This document shows positions 55,153-64,000 of a DNA stretch of 64,000 nt, piece after piece. Position 1 is the first letter of the stretch. Each line of letters starts with the position of its first letter. The stretch lies in assembly GCF_024124665.1 (NCBI RefSeq), contig NZ_JAMXSB010000005.1:62001-126000 (forward strand), read 5' to 3'. This DNA is from Pleionea sp. CnH1-48. Lineage in GTDB: Bacteria > Pseudomonadota > Gammaproteobacteria > Enterobacterales > Kangiellaceae. The notes beneath the pieces are model-generated. The model did not search any database. It worked only from the letters and a program-made list of their open reading frames with translations, and had not been told where the DNA came from. A program made the position numbers and the translations under genes.

Positions 55153-58032
55153 TCAACTATTGATAATTAGACGTAAACCGTCCATTTGGCAGGTAGCACG
55201 ACGAATAAAGTCGTCACACAATTTTATCTTGTTCTCCAGAAACTCAATTTCTTCATCACGGATGTTAGGATTCACCTTCTTTAAAGAAAGCAAACGTTGA
55301 AGTTCCAGGTTGAGACTTTGCTGCATTTTCTCTTTGGCGCTTGCCTGCATCGCTGGCAATAATTCCAAAGCCAGCTCCTTACTTCTTTCCATCATGGTCT
55401 CAACATCAGCTCGAACCTGCTCTACTACCGTACGGGCCACCTTCTTCTTCAACGGTGAACACAGCTGACTTAGCTTGTCGTGAGGCATTACAGCAGACAA
55501 GTTCTTACCATTGGCATCGATCAACAAACGAATCGGCTCGATGGGCAAATAGCGTTGTAGCTCTAGCCATTTAGGGGCGACACTTCTTGGCGTATAAATG
55601 ACCTCTAGCAACAGAGTTCCAGGCTTTAGGCCTTTTAGCGAAATGGTGGATACGGTTGCATTACCAAAATCCCCTGACTGTATATGCTCCATCACCTCAT
55701 CTACCATGGGATGTTCCCATGATAAAAAGCTAATATCTTCACGTGACATGGCCACTTGACGATTAAAGGTAATTAAACTTCCCTCTTCTTTTAATCCAGA
55801 GAAATGATCGCCTCTCATCTGCTCTCCGGGCCGAATAAAGTGTGTGGCCTCTGAGTGATCGTCCAGATCCACGCCAAATTCACGGAAAACCTCTTCCATA
55901 TAGGCCACTAATTCGTAATCGGAGTCTTTTTCTTCTAACTCCGCGACCAATTTTGACGCCTTATCATGGTCGCAAGAATTCAACTCCATTAACCGATCAC
56001 GACCTTCCTGAAGCTTGATGTGCATGTCGCGAGTGTACTCTGCCGTATCTTCGATCAGCTCTTCGTAACCTTCCAGCTCACCGGATAGGGCATAGTTTAA
56101 GCGTGCTGAAAAATGCTCAAAAATACTAAAGCCAGAACTGCAACTCTTCTCGAATAGATTCAGGCCTTCGTGATACCAGCGTAACAAAATATCTTGAGAG
56201 CCCTTCTTTATATAAGGTATATGAATAGAGATGGGATGAGTTTGACCAATACGGTCCAAACGACCAATACGCTGCTCCACCAAATCCGGGTTAGTTGGTA
56301 AATCAAACATGATTAAATGATGAGCAAACTGAAAATTACGACCTTCACTGCCGATCTCAGAACAAACCAGGATCTGCGCACCACCTTCTGGCTCAGCAAA
56401 ATAGGCGGCAGCTCGATCTCGCTCCAAAATACTCATGCCTTCATAGAAGGAAGAGCTGCGCACACCTACTTTCAAGTTCAAGTATTTATCCAGTTTCACC
56501 GCAGTGTCAGCATGGTGGCAAATCAACAGAACTTTTTCTTCTTTGTGCTCTTTTAACCACTCCACCAACCAGGTGACTCGTGGGTCTTGTTGTAACCAGC
56601 GGTCATCCAAAAACAGGGTTTCAGGATAAAGGCCGTCAACACCTTTCATCGGTTGATCAAATTCATCGGTGTAAGACGACGGGCAGGGTTGAGGATAGGT
56701 AAACAAGTTCCGCTCAGGGAAGCCAGAGACACCATTGCGGGTATTACGGAATAAAATTCTTCCAGTACCGTACTGGTCCAACAGTAATCGAATAAGCTGT
56801 TGTCGTGCATCAGCCTGATCAAGAGAAGGCCCGAACTGCGACTTTAAATCATCGTTCAACAAGCCATCGAGTTCACTCTTAATGGCGTCAACATCCGTCG
56901 GTGCCATATTGGCAGCATCATCCAGTTGTTGCAGTAACTCCACGATATGATTCAGTGTCTGATAGCCTTCCTGTTCCTGCTTAAACACTTGCAAATCATA
57001 AAAACGGGCAGGGTCGAGCAGTCTTAAACGGGCAAAGTGACTTTCGATACCTGCTTGCTCAGGTGTTGCCGTAAGTAGTAACAGCCCTTGGCATTGACGC
57101 GAAAGCTGCTCAACACACTGATATTCTTCGCTGCTTTCTTCTTCACTCCAGACCAGATGATGGGCTTCATCAACCACCAGCATATCCCACTCGGTTTCCA
57201 GTACCATGGATTTGATGCGCTCATCGCTCACCAAAAAACTGGAGCTGCAAATGATGCGTTGTTCGGCTTCAAAAGGATTTGTAGACTCAGATCCGGTGCT
57301 TTCAGCATGCTCAAATTCTTCTTGCAGAGCAGATACCCGGCCTTCGTCATAAATCGCGAAAGAAAGATTGAATCGACGTAGCATCTCAACTAACCACTGA
57401 TGCACCAGACTCTCAGGCACAACAATCAATACACGATTGGCACGGCCACTGTGCAGTTGTTGATGCAGAATCATACCGGCTTCAATGGTTTTACCCAGTC
57501 CAACCTCATCAGCCAGCAGAACTCGAGGCGCATGACGCTTAGACACTTCATTAGCGATATAAAGCTGGTGTGGCAACAGGCCAATACGCCCACCTTGCAA
57601 TCCAGCAATGCTGGATTGTTGTAACTGAGAGACTTTTTCTAAAGTATCGACACGTAGTTCATAGGCTCGATTGCTATCAAACTGCCCACTGATTAAGCGT
57701 TGGCCAGGCGTGGTAAACTGCACAAAACAATTCAGTTCAAGCTCATGGACTTTGCACGGTTGCCCAGCGACATCTTCACAGTCATAAACCAATAACCCCT
57801 TTTCGTCCGTCACCCCCTTCACCACAAACTGCTCTTCGTTCATGTTAGAGATGACTTCACCGGGTGTGTATTCGATACGACTCAAGGGAGCGGCATCAAC
57901 GGCATATACCCGTGTTTCGCCTACCGCAGGGAAGCTGACTTCCATACGACGACCAGAAATATTATTGATTAATCCAAGACCTAACTGGGCCTCAGTGTGA
58001 CTGACCCAACGTTGACCAACAACGACCTGCAT
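55153..58032 (-). CDS. rapA: RNA polymerase-associated SNF2 ATPase RapA
   Basis: 959-residue SWI2/SNF2 translocase that recycles RNA polymerase. Tudor-like N-terminal region (about 1-110), Walker A motif DEVGLGKTIEAG (about 176-187), DEAH box VVDEAHHLVW (about 280), helicase C domain with CSEIGSEGRNFQFAH and QRIGRLDRIGQ, and a long C-terminal region rich in Glu/Lys. Length and motif order match the enterobacterial protein. It is monocistronic; its neighbours are unrelated accessory genes. Confidence 0.96.
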   Translation of the reverse strand: MQVVVGQRWVSHTEAQLGLGLINNISGRRMEVSFPAVGETRVYAVDAAPLSRIEYTPGEVISNMNEEQFVVKGVTDEKGLLVYDCEDVAGQPCKVHELELNCFVQFTTPGQRLISGQFDSNRAYELRVDTLEKVSQLQQSSIAGLQGGRIGLLPHQLYIANEVSKRHAPRVLLADEVGLGKTIEAGMILHQQLHSGRANRVLIVVPESLVHQWLVEMLRRFNLSFAIYDEGRVSALQEEFEHAESTGSESTNPFEAEQRIICSSSFLVSDERIKSMVLETEWDMLVVDEAHHLVWSEEESSEEYQCVEQLSRQCQGLLLLTATPEQAGIESHFARLRLLDPARFYDLQVFKQEQEGYQTLNHIVELLQQLDDAANMAPTDVDAIKSELDGLLNDDLKSQFGPSLDQADARQQLIRLLLDQYGTGRILFRNTRNGVSGFPERNLFTYPQPCPSSYTDEFDQPMKGVDGLYPETLFLDDRWLQQDPRVTWLVEWLKEHKEEKVLLICHHADTAVKLDKYLNLKVGVRSSSFYEGMSILERDRAAAYFAEPEGGAQILVCSEIGSEGRNFQFAHHLIMFDLPTNPDLVEQRIGRLDRIGQTHPISIHIPYIKKGSQDILLRWYHEGLNLFEKSCSSGFSIFEHFSARLNYALSGELEGYEELIEDTAEYTRDMHIKLQEGRDRLMELNSCDHDKASKLVAELEEKDSDYELVAYMEEVFREFGVDLDDHSEATHFIRPGEQMRGDHFSGLKEEGSLITFNRQVAMSREDISFLSWEHPMVDEVMEHIQSGDFGNATVSTISLKGLKPGTLLLEVIYTPRSVAPKWLELQRYLPIEPIRLLIDANGKNLSAVMPHDKLSQLCSPLKKKVARTVVEQVRADVETMMERSKELALELLPAMQASAKEKMQQSLNLELQRLLSLKKVNPNIRDEEIEFLENKIKLCDDFIRRATCQMDGLRLIINS

Positions 58033-58309
58033 ACGAATGATGTACCTATTAGAAAATGTTTAAAACGGAGTAGCCCGAGAATTCGAGGGCGCGCATTCTA
58101 TCATCGCTTAATTCATCAGTGCAGCCTTTATTTTATGTTAGGCAGAATTCACAAACTTGTGGGCTTTTTTTTGCGTCAATCTCTTTAACAAATAATACAG
58201 ACACTCTGAAGCTCTGGCTGCTAAGTCATTGATCTGTCAGCATCTCTCATTGCGGTACGATATTTGCTCAATTCAGTACCAAAATAACCACGAAGCATGG
58301 AGCACACTT

Positions 58310-58942
58310 ATGAAATCGATTAAATCATTGTCTGTCACACAGTTTTTCTCACTGATGGTTTTGTGTTTAACCCTTAACATTGCCACCCTTCCTAACAGCC
58401 ACGCCATTTTCCTAGAAGCCGATAGTCTGCAATCGAACGGCGTTAACAGCACCATTGATATCTGGTTTTTCAGTTTTACTGGGGTCGGCCCCAATACCAA
58501 CAACGTTCAGGTATCGGACGTCAGCGGATTTTTTGATCTGGATCTCGACATGATCATTTACATTGACGATGGCACTTTCTCGAACGTTTTTGCCATGGAT
58601 ACCGCAATGGGTACCGATCCCAATATCAACACCTTTCCGGTGGGAGATTATATTGCGGTGATTGGCAATCATCCTTTAGCCGTGGGTGAGCTGGGTCCGT
58701 TTCAAGCTGATGCCTCTTTAGGCCAAACTCACTACGATTACGAATTTAATGGACTAGAACCCAACAACGATACAGAAATCAGCATAAACTGCGTTCTTTC
58801 TGGCAATCTTGATGGCACTTTTACCACGCGAGTGCTCAACTCTAATACCTGCTACATGCCCGTTTCCGAGCCTTCTGGTTTTGGCTTTTGGCTCCTTGCG
58901 GCCAGCCTGTTACTCATAACCAAACGAGCGCGATTCGTGTAA
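58310..58942 (+). CDS. PEP-CTERM-like surface or exported protein
   Basis: 210-residue protein with a signal peptide (cleavage near 31, SHA-IF) and a 130-residue beta-rich, Asp-rich domain. The C-terminus reads VSEPSGFGFWLLAASLLLITKRARFV: an EPS motif, a hydrophobic helix and a basic tail, as in PEP-CTERM sorting signals, though the usual VPEP is replaced by VSEP. It would be processed by an exosortase encoded elsewhere. ATG 58310 has GGAG about eight bases upstream; the longer in-frame start is rejected. Confidence 0.65.
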   Translation: MKSIKSLSVTQFFSLMVLCLTLNIATLPNSHAIFLEADSLQSNGVNSTIDIWFFSFTGVGPNTNNVQVSDVSGFFDLDLDMIIYIDDGTFSNVFAMDTAMGTDPNINTFPVGDYIAVIGNHPLAVGELGPFQADASLGQTHYDYEFNGLEPNNDTEISINCVLSGNLDGTFTTRVLNSNTCYMPVSEPSGFGFWLLAASLLLITKRARFV

Positions 58943-58957
58943 ACCCGACAGGATCAA

Positions 58958-58992
58958 TATCACAGGTCGCCTTTCTCTGACGGCCTGTGATA
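58958..58992 (+). terminator. Inverted repeat after the PEP-CTERM-like gene
   Basis: Perfect 9-bp arms TATCACAGG and CCTGTGATA around a 17-base spacer, 15 bases after the stop. No T-run, so it may be a factor-dependent terminator. Confidence 0.5.
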
Positions 58993-59132
58993 CAAAGAGC
59001 ATCTCTTTTGCCCTTATCTGATGGCATCATTCACTTATCTTCCTTGAAAACCAACAGACCAGCCCCATAATTAGCCCACTTAGTGATGCTTTTTAAAAAG
59101 CCTAATCAGTGCACAACACCAAGGAGTTCGCA

Positions 59133-59678
59133 TTGGATCAATTTAGAGGCACAACGATTCTATCTGTTCGTCGCAATGGCGAAGTTGTCATCGGTGGCGA
59201 CGGGCAGGTATCTCTTGGCAATACCGTTATGAAAGGCAATGCCAGAAAAGTAAGACGCCTATACCACAATAAAGTATTAGCAGGCTTTGCTGGTGGAACT
59301 GCCGACGCATTTACGCTGTTTGAACGTTTTGAAGCCAAGCTAGAGATGTATCAAGGGAAAATGCTTCGAGCCGCTGTCGAACTCGCTAAAGACTGGCGAA
59401 CAGATCGTTCTTTACGACGCTTGGAAGCTATGCTCATTGTCGCAGACAAAGAACACTCTTTTATTATCTCGGGTAACGGCGATGTTATCGAACCCGAAGC
59501 CGAGGGTGGGCTGTTAGCCATAGGTTCTGGCGGTTCATTCGCTCAAGCTGCCGCTAAAGCTTTGTTAGAAAAAACCGACCTACCGGCTCGCGAAATTGTC
59601 GAAACTGGGTTAAAGATCGCAGGCGATATCTGCGTCTATACTAACCACAATCACATCTTCGAAGAACTTAAAGACTAA
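59133..59678 (+). CDS. hslV: ATP-dependent protease subunit HslV
   Basis: Proteasome-like threonine protease of the HslUV complex. The start is a TTG at 59133 ([12 protein letters not shown]), with AAGGAG six bases before it; this leaves Thr7 as the catalytic nucleophile after cleavage at Gly6, as in the MEQ-RGTTI type of HslV. A GTG at 59109 would add eight residues. [22 protein letters not shown] and [13 protein letters not shown] are conserved. It is followed by hslU after 27 bases. Confidence 0.96.
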   Translation: MDQFRGTTILSVRRNGEVVIGGDGQVSLGNTVMKGNARKVRRLYHNKVLAGFAGGTADAFTLFERFEAKLEMYQGKMLRAAVELAKDWRTDRSLRRLEAMLIVADKEHSFIISGNGDVIEPEAEGGLLAIGSGGSFAQAAAKALLEKTDLPAREIVETGLKIAGDICVYTNHNHIFEELKD

Positions 59679-59705
59679 TTAATTTAGAGACAGTAAGTAT
59701 TAACT

Positions 59706-61040
59706 ATGACACAAATGACTCCGCGCGAAATCGTCCATGAACTGGATAAACACATCATAGGCCAGAATCAGGCAAAGCGAGCCGTTGCCGTTGCACTACG
59801 TAACCGCTGGCGCCGGATGCAAGTTGATGACTCTCTGCGCAACGAAATTACTCCCAAAAACATTCTAATGATTGGCCCAACTGGGGTGGGTAAAACCGAA
59901 ATAGCCCGTCGCCTGGCCAAACTGGCTAATGCGCCTTTTATCAAGGTTGAAGCGACTAAATTTACGGAAGTCGGTTATGTAGGTCGTGACGTCGAGTCCA
60001 TCATTCGTGATCTGGTCGATGCCGCCTTCAAAATGTTACGTGAGCAGGAGCTAGAACGCGTTCAGCACAAAGCGACTGACTCAGCAGAAGATCGCATACT
60101 GGATGCACTGTTACCGGCACCGCGTCCAACAGGTTTTGATACCGAGTCACAACCAGCCGAAGAGCAGAACAGTACCCGTCAGGTCTTCCGCAAGAAATTA
60201 CGCGAAGGCACGCTCGACGACAAAGAGATCGAGATTGAAGTACAAGGTCCTAGCGTTGGTGTCGAAATCATGGCGCCTCCCGGCATGGAAGAAATGACCA
60301 ATCAACTTCAGAGCATGTTCCAAAACATGTCGCCAGACCGCACCAAGCGACGCAAGATGAAAGTCAAAGACGCCATGAAGCTGTTGCGCGAAGAAGAAGC
60401 AGAAAAGCTGCTGAATCTGGACGAACTTAAAAATCAGGCGGTCGAAGCGGTAGAACAAAATGGTATCGTCTTTTTAGATGAGATCGACAAAGTCGCCAAG
60501 CGCCAAGAATCCTCGGGTGGTGACGTATCTCGAGAAGGTGTACAGCGTGATCTGCTGCCGTTAGTCGAAGGCTGCACTGTTAGCACCAAATATGGCATGA
60601 TCAAAAGTGATCACATTCTGTTTATTGCCTCAGGTGCTTTCCACTTGTCGAAGCCTTCGGACCTGATCCCAGAGCTTCAGGGCCGCTTACCGATTCGCGT
60701 TGAACTTGGCGCCTTGTCGGTAGATGATTTCGTGCAAATTCTAACTGAGCCAGATGCCGCATTGACTAAGCAGTATGTTGCCCTCTTGGCCACAGAAAAC
60801 CGCACCATCGAGTTTGCAGAAGATGGTATTCGTCGAGTTGCAGAAATCGCCTGGCAAGTGAATGAGAGAACCGAAAACATTGGTGCTCGTCGCCTGCACA
60901 CGGTGATGGAGCGTTTGTTAGAAGAAATTTCATTTAACGCCACCGACTCAGAAGAAGCCATCATCATTGATGCCGCCTATGTTGATCAACAATTGGGCGA
61001 TCTGGTTGAAGACGAAGATCTCAGCCGCTTTATTCTATAA
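59706..61040 (+). CDS. hslU: ATP-dependent protease ATPase subunit HslU
   Basis: 444-residue AAA+ unfoldase for HslV. Walker [10 protein letters not shown] (about 58-66), Walker B FLDEID (about 254-259), the intermediate domain between them (about 105-240) and the C-terminal sensor-2 region ([17 protein letters not shown]) are intact; the C-terminal tail [10 protein letters not shown] inserts into HslV. It is co-transcribed with hslV and ends in a hairpin. Confidence 0.98.
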   Translation: MTQMTPREIVHELDKHIIGQNQAKRAVAVALRNRWRRMQVDDSLRNEITPKNILMIGPTGVGKTEIARRLAKLANAPFIKVEATKFTEVGYVGRDVESIIRDLVDAAFKMLREQELERVQHKATDSAEDRILDALLPAPRPTGFDTESQPAEEQNSTRQVFRKKLREGTLDDKEIEIEVQGPSVGVEIMAPPGMEEMTNQLQSMFQNMSPDRTKRRKMKVKDAMKLLREEEAEKLLNLDELKNQAVEAVEQNGIVFLDEIDKVAKRQESSGGDVSREGVQRDLLPLVEGCTVSTKYGMIKSDHILFIASGAFHLSKPSDLIPELQGRLPIRVELGALSVDDFVQILTEPDAALTKQYVALLATENRTIEFAEDGIRRVAEIAWQVNERTENIGARRLHTVMERLLEEISFNATDSEEAIIIDAAYVDQQLGDLVEDEDLSRFIL

Positions 61041-61052
61041 GTATGAAGCCCT

Positions 61053-61085
61053 CTCGATAAGCTGAGTATCTTTCAGCTTATCGAG
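61053..61085 (+). terminator. Terminator-like hairpin after hslU
   Basis: 13-bp perfect stem (CTCGATAAGCTGA / TCAGCTTATCGAG), 13 bases after the hslU stop, followed by TCTCTTTG, a weak T-run. Confidence 0.65.
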
Positions 61086-61166
61086 TCTCTTTGCGCTAAC
61101 TGGCATGTTGTCGCGTTTTATGCTCAAATGCGTTCCATTAAGACGTTCAATGGCTGCTGTATCCTG

Positions 61167-61544
61167 ATGACTGAAGCGCCCATCAATATTCAATTCCACC
61201 AACAAAGCCAGATTCTCGACATTGTCTACTCTGATGTCAGCTATCACCTTTCTGCCGAATACCTACGTGTTTTCTCTCCTTCAGCCGAGGTTAGAGGTCA
61301 CGGTGGCGGACCACTCAAACTGATAGCCGGAAAAAAAGACGTCAAAATCATCAACATCGAACCTGTCGGCCACTATGCAGTTAAGCTGACCTTTGATGAC
61401 GGACATGACTCGGGGCTGTATACTTGGCAGACTTTTCGCGAGTTGGGCGAGCAACACTCCGATAACTGGCAACATTATCTTGAGCGATTGGCGAATGAAC
61501 ATCTAAGCCGAGAGCCCAATACCGTTCAATACAAGAAACTTTAA
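61167..61544 (+). CDS. DUF971 (gamma-butyrobetaine hydroxylase-like N-terminal domain) protein
   Basis: 125-residue single-domain protein: [21 protein letters not shown] near 35-55 and [21 protein letters not shown] near 75-95 are the DUF971 hallmarks. In bigger proteins this domain precedes the BBOX oxygenase; alone it has been linked to iron-sulfur or metal handling. It commonly sits between hslU and ubiE in gammaproteobacteria. ATG 61167 fits the family; the longer frame from 61128 does not. Confidence 0.88.
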   Translation: MTEAPINIQFHQQSQILDIVYSDVSYHLSAEYLRVFSPSAEVRGHGGGPLKLIAGKKDVKIINIEPVGHYAVKLTFDDGHDSGLYTWQTFRELGEQHSDNWQHYLERLANEHLSREPNTVQYKKL

Positions 61545-61552
61545 GACTCATT

Positions 61553-62299
61553 ATGGAAGAAAAAACCACGCACTTCGGCTACCAACAGGTCAACGTCGAA
61601 GATAAGCAAAAAAAAGTAGCCGAAGTATTCCATTCTGTTGCTGCAAAATATGACATCATGAATGATTTGATGTCCTTTGGAGTACACCGCCTTTGGAAAC
61701 GCTATACCCTGGATATGAGTGGTGTTAGACGAGGCCACAAGGTACTGGATTTAGCCGGAGGCACTGGTGATCTGGCAGCCAAATTTGCTCGCAAAGTCGG
61801 TAACGAAGGCCAAGTGGTATTGGCAGATATAAATGCTTCCATGCTATCCGTCGGCCGTGACAAATTACTTGATAACGGCGTTGGTGGTGCCATTGACTTT
61901 GTTCAAGTGAATGCTGAAACCCTGCCCTTTGCAGATAATACTTTTGATATCGTTACCATCGCGTTTGGTCTGCGCAATGTCACTAACAAAGACAAAGCAT
62001 TGGCTAGTATCTACCGTGTACTCAAACCAGGTGGACGACTGCTAGTCTTAGAGTTTTCTAAACCTCAGCATGACTGGATGTCAAAAATCTATGACGCTTA
62101 CTCATTCAGCTTGCTACCAGCGATGGGCAAAATCATGGTGAACGACGCCGATAGCTATCGCTACCTGGCAGAGTCCATTCGCATGCATCCTGATCAGGAA
62201 ACGTTAAAATCAATGATGATAGAAGCTGGCTTTGATGATGCCGAGTATCACAATATGACCGATGGCGTTGTCGCTTTACATCGTGGCTTCAAATATTAA
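61553..62299 (+). CDS. ubiE: Ubiquinone/menaquinone C-methyltransferase
   Basis: 248-residue SAM-dependent methyltransferase of quinone biosynthesis. The N-terminal region contains [28 protein letters not shown], the SAM motif is [11 protein letters not shown] (about 64-74), and the post-motif reads [16 protein letters not shown]; all are typical. It is followed by a terminator and then ubiJ and ubiB, as in many gammaproteobacteria. Confidence 0.97.
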   Translation: MEEKTTHFGYQQVNVEDKQKKVAEVFHSVAAKYDIMNDLMSFGVHRLWKRYTLDMSGVRRGHKVLDLAGGTGDLAAKFARKVGNEGQVVLADINASMLSVGRDKLLDNGVGGAIDFVQVNAETLPFADNTFDIVTIAFGLRNVTNKDKALASIYRVLKPGGRLLVLEFSKPQHDWMSKIYDAYSFSLLPAMGKIMVNDADSYRYLAESIRMHPDQETLKSMMIEAGFDDAEYHNMTDGVVALHRGFKY

Positions 62300-62310
62300 G
62301 AAGGTATTTT

Positions 62311-62338
62311 AAAAATGAGGCCCAAGCGCCTCATTTTT
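62311..62338 (+). terminator. Rho-independent terminator after ubiE
   Basis: 11-bp perfect stem (AAAAATGAGGC / GCCTCATTTTT) with a six-base loop and a terminal T-run, 12 bases after the ubiE stop. It may attenuate read-through into ubiJ. Confidence 0.85.
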
Positions 62339-62370
62339 TACATCGATGAACTAACCACCGAGACAATTTG

Positions 62371-62991
62371 ATGCTCACTTTCAATCTACTGTCAGCTGGT
62401 ATTATAGAAAAAATCATCCAGTCGCTAATAAAGTTAGATCCGGATTCTCAACACCGGTTAAAAGAACTCGAAGATAAACAAGTTGCGATCAAATTAACCG
62501 ACATGCAACTTACACTGATTTTTGATATTTACGACGATTCTATCTTTGTCACTTCTCATAGTGAGCAACAACCCAATGTGACTATGTCTGGAACAAGCTT
62601 TGCCTTCTTTAACCTATCAGCCACTGAGCGTGGCGGCGATGCTTTGTTTAAAGGCGATATCCATTTTGAAGGTGAAGTGGGTACGGCACAGAAGTTTCAA
62701 AACTTTTGGCAACAGCTTCACATCGACTGGGAAGAAGAACTCTCTAAGTACACAGGCGATATTGTCGCTAATCAAGTGGGTAGCATAGTCAAAAACACTC
62801 ACGAGCAAGTTAAGAAATTGTTTTTTACTGCTCGCGACAACACCGCAGAATATTTAAAAGAAGAAGCCAGACTTACTCCATCAAAACTTGAAGCAGAAGA
62901 TTTCTTCGACGAGTTAGATGATCTAAAAAGTGATGTAGAACGTTTGGCAGCAAGAGTTAACCGACTGGCAGAAAAAATACATAACCAATGA
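62371..62991 (+). CDS. ubiJ: Ubiquinone biosynthesis accessory factor UbiJ
   Basis: 206-residue SCP2-type lipid-binding protein that helps assemble the soluble ubiquinone synthesis complex with UbiK. SCP2 domain at about 15-120, followed by a coiled-coil C-terminus (about 165-206) that would bind UbiK. ATG 62371 follows a TTG; either is possible. It overlaps the ubiB start (ATGA), so the two are coupled. Confidence 0.93.
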   Translation: MLTFNLLSAGIIEKIIQSLIKLDPDSQHRLKELEDKQVAIKLTDMQLTLIFDIYDDSIFVTSHSEQQPNVTMSGTSFAFFNLSATERGGDALFKGDIHFEGEVGTAQKFQNFWQQLHIDWEEELSKYTGDIVANQVGSIVKNTHEQVKKLFFTARDNTAEYLKEEARLTPSKLEAEDFFDELDDLKSDVERLAARVNRLAEKIHNQ

Positions 62992-64000
62992 AATCTTTTA
63001 GCAACTTATCACGACTTTTTCATATCAATCGAGTGCTCATCAAGTACGGGCTCGACGAATTTTTTGCCGATACGCCCATTGCTGGCTATAGCCGCGCATT
63101 CAAATATCTGGCTTTTGCCAGTCGCCAATATAAAGAACATTCTCGCGGCGCTCGGTTGCGTATGGCTCTCACTGAGCTAGGTCCCATATTTATCAAGTTT
63201 GGGCAAATGCTTTCAACACGTCGTGATTTGTTGCCACATGACATTGCCGAAGAACTCGCGCAACTACAAGATAAAGTGCCTCCTTTTTGCGGAGAAGAAT
63301 CTCGCAAAATCATTGAAAAGCAATTGGGCATGCCGCTCGACAGTGTTTTTAAACACATTGATGAAGAGGCCATGGCATCGGCTTCTATGGCGCAAGTTCA
63401 TGGCGCAACCCTACTGGATGGAACGGAAGTTGTTGTTAAAGTTATTCGCCCCGGTTTGCGTAAAAAGATCAAACAAGATCTGGAGTTGCTTCATCAAATT
63501 GCCGGGCTTATCGCTCAATACGTTAAAGACTCAGAGCGTTTTCATCCAGAGAAAGTCGTTAGAGACTACGAAGTTACTATCTATAACGAACTGGATTTAC
63601 GTACAGAAGCGGCCAGTGCGACTCAATTAAGGCGCAACTTTATCGATAGTAATCGATTGTACGTACCCGAAATTTATTGGGACTACACGCGAGAAAAAGT
63701 ACTGGTGCAAGAACGGATTTATGGTATTCCTATTGCCAACGTTGACGAGCTCAAAGCCGCCGGCACTAACATGAAAGAACTAGCTCATCGCGGTGTCGAA
63801 ATATTTTTTACTCAGGTATTTCGTGATAGTTTTTTTCATGCTGATATGCATCCAGGCAACATTTTTGTTGATGTTACTGATCCCGAGCAGCCCACTTACA
63901 TTGGCATAGACTGCGGTATTATGGGTACTTTAGGCGAAGCCGACAAAAATTACCTGGCAGCTAACTTCCTCGCTTTTTTTGAACAAGATTATCGCCGTGT
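62988..64000 (+). CDS. ubiB: Ubiquinone biosynthesis regulatory kinase-like protein UbiB (3' end cut)
   Basis: The first 337 residues of a UbiB/ABC1-type atypical kinase, running off the window end. The ATG overlaps the ubiJ stop. The KxGQ motif (FIKFGQMLSTR, about 75-85), the Ala-rich loop (ASASMAQVHGATL), the ExD-like ELDLRTEA and the nucleotide-binding FFHADMHPGNIF motif are all in frame, with no stop to base 64000. It would be about 540 residues when complete, with C-terminal membrane helices. Confidence 0.95.
   Translation, partial: MKSFSNLSRLFHINRVLIKYGLDEFFADTPIAGYSRAFKYLAFASRQYKEHSRGARLRMALTELGPIFIKFGQMLSTRRDLLPHDIAEELAQLQDKVPPFCGEESRKIIEKQLGMPLDSVFKHIDEEAMASASMAQVHGATLLDGTEVVVKVIRPGLRKKIKQDLELLHQIAGLIAQYVKDSERFHPEKVVRDYEVTIYNELDLRTEAASATQLRRNFIDSNRLYVPEIYWDYTREKVLVQERIYGIPIANVDELKAAGTNMKELAHRGVEIFFTQVFRDSFFHADMHPGNIFVDVTDPEQPTYIGIDCGIMGTLGEADKNYLAANFLAFFEQDYRR

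Noticed and set aside
54906-55156. Two short minus-strand frames upstream of the Thg1-like gene
   Set aside because: They run across the palindromes, have no good ribosome site and unnatural composition.
28699-59132. Prophage, transposon or integrative element in the accessory block
   Set aside because: No integrase, transposase, phage structural gene, flanking tRNA or direct repeats were seen at either edge.

Overview
The window reads as chromosomal DNA of a free-living, Gram-negative gammaproteobacterium, probably marine or aquatic and near the Oceanospirillales/Kangiella type. This rests on familiar gammaproteobacterial gene orders: pilMNOPQ-aroK-aroB-damX divergent from mrcA, priA/argS/ftsN, and hslVU-(DUF971)-ubiE-ubiJ-ubiB. 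The species call is an inference. No rRNA, tRNA, CRISPR array, insertion sequence or integrase was seen.

Layout. 1-4.9 kb: a GldF/GldG-type ABC permease fusion with a partner, mutM, a lone exbD, a DUF3301 protein and a patatin. 5-11.6 kb (minus strand): a chemoreceptor, ferredoxin, coaD, a GMC oxidoreductase with its Tat-exported small subunit, a YheT-type hydrolase and hemE. 11.8-20 kb (minus strand): damX, aroB, aroK and the type IV pilus operon pilMNOPQ. 20.2-28.7 kb: mrcA, a secreted nuclease, rpmE, priA, argS and ftsN. 59.1-64 kb: hslV, hslU, a DUF971 gene, ubiE, ubiJ and ubiB (cut by the window end).

Between ftsN and hslV, which lie almost next to each other in relatives such as Pseudomonas, sits about 30 kb of mixed genes. 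They include a TetR/DUF962 pair, a secreted M14 carboxypeptidase, a YegD-type Hsp70, overlapping RRM and VF530 genes, two very large hybrid two-component regulators (HTCS), an MscS channel, a LysR/AhpD-like pair, a Thg1-like protein, rapA and a PEP-CTERM-like protein.

The most unusual locus is 43.4-50.9 kb. A secreted PPC-like protein is followed after a few bases by HTCS2 (periplasmic sensor, histidine kinase, receiver, AraC-type DNA-binding domain). Downstream are two promoters carrying the same pair of 13-bp direct repeats, spaced 21 bp start to start (two helical turns), each ending 12 bp before a -10 box. One promoter drives a small peptide gene overlapping a SPASM-domain peptide-maturase-like gene that lacks the radical-SAM cysteine motif. 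The other drives a small secreted protein. I infer an HTCS-controlled peptide-modification or export system, possibly undescribed in Proteobacteria.

Other points of interest are a terminator hairpin inside the signal-peptide codons of the nuclease gene, a small gene broken by an apparent +1 frameshift (42958-43174), a bacterial Thg1-like 3'-5' polymerase with strong palindromes upstream, and a lipase-like gene with no ordinary start codon that is in frame with the Thg1-like stop. All calls come from reading the sequence; no database search was run.
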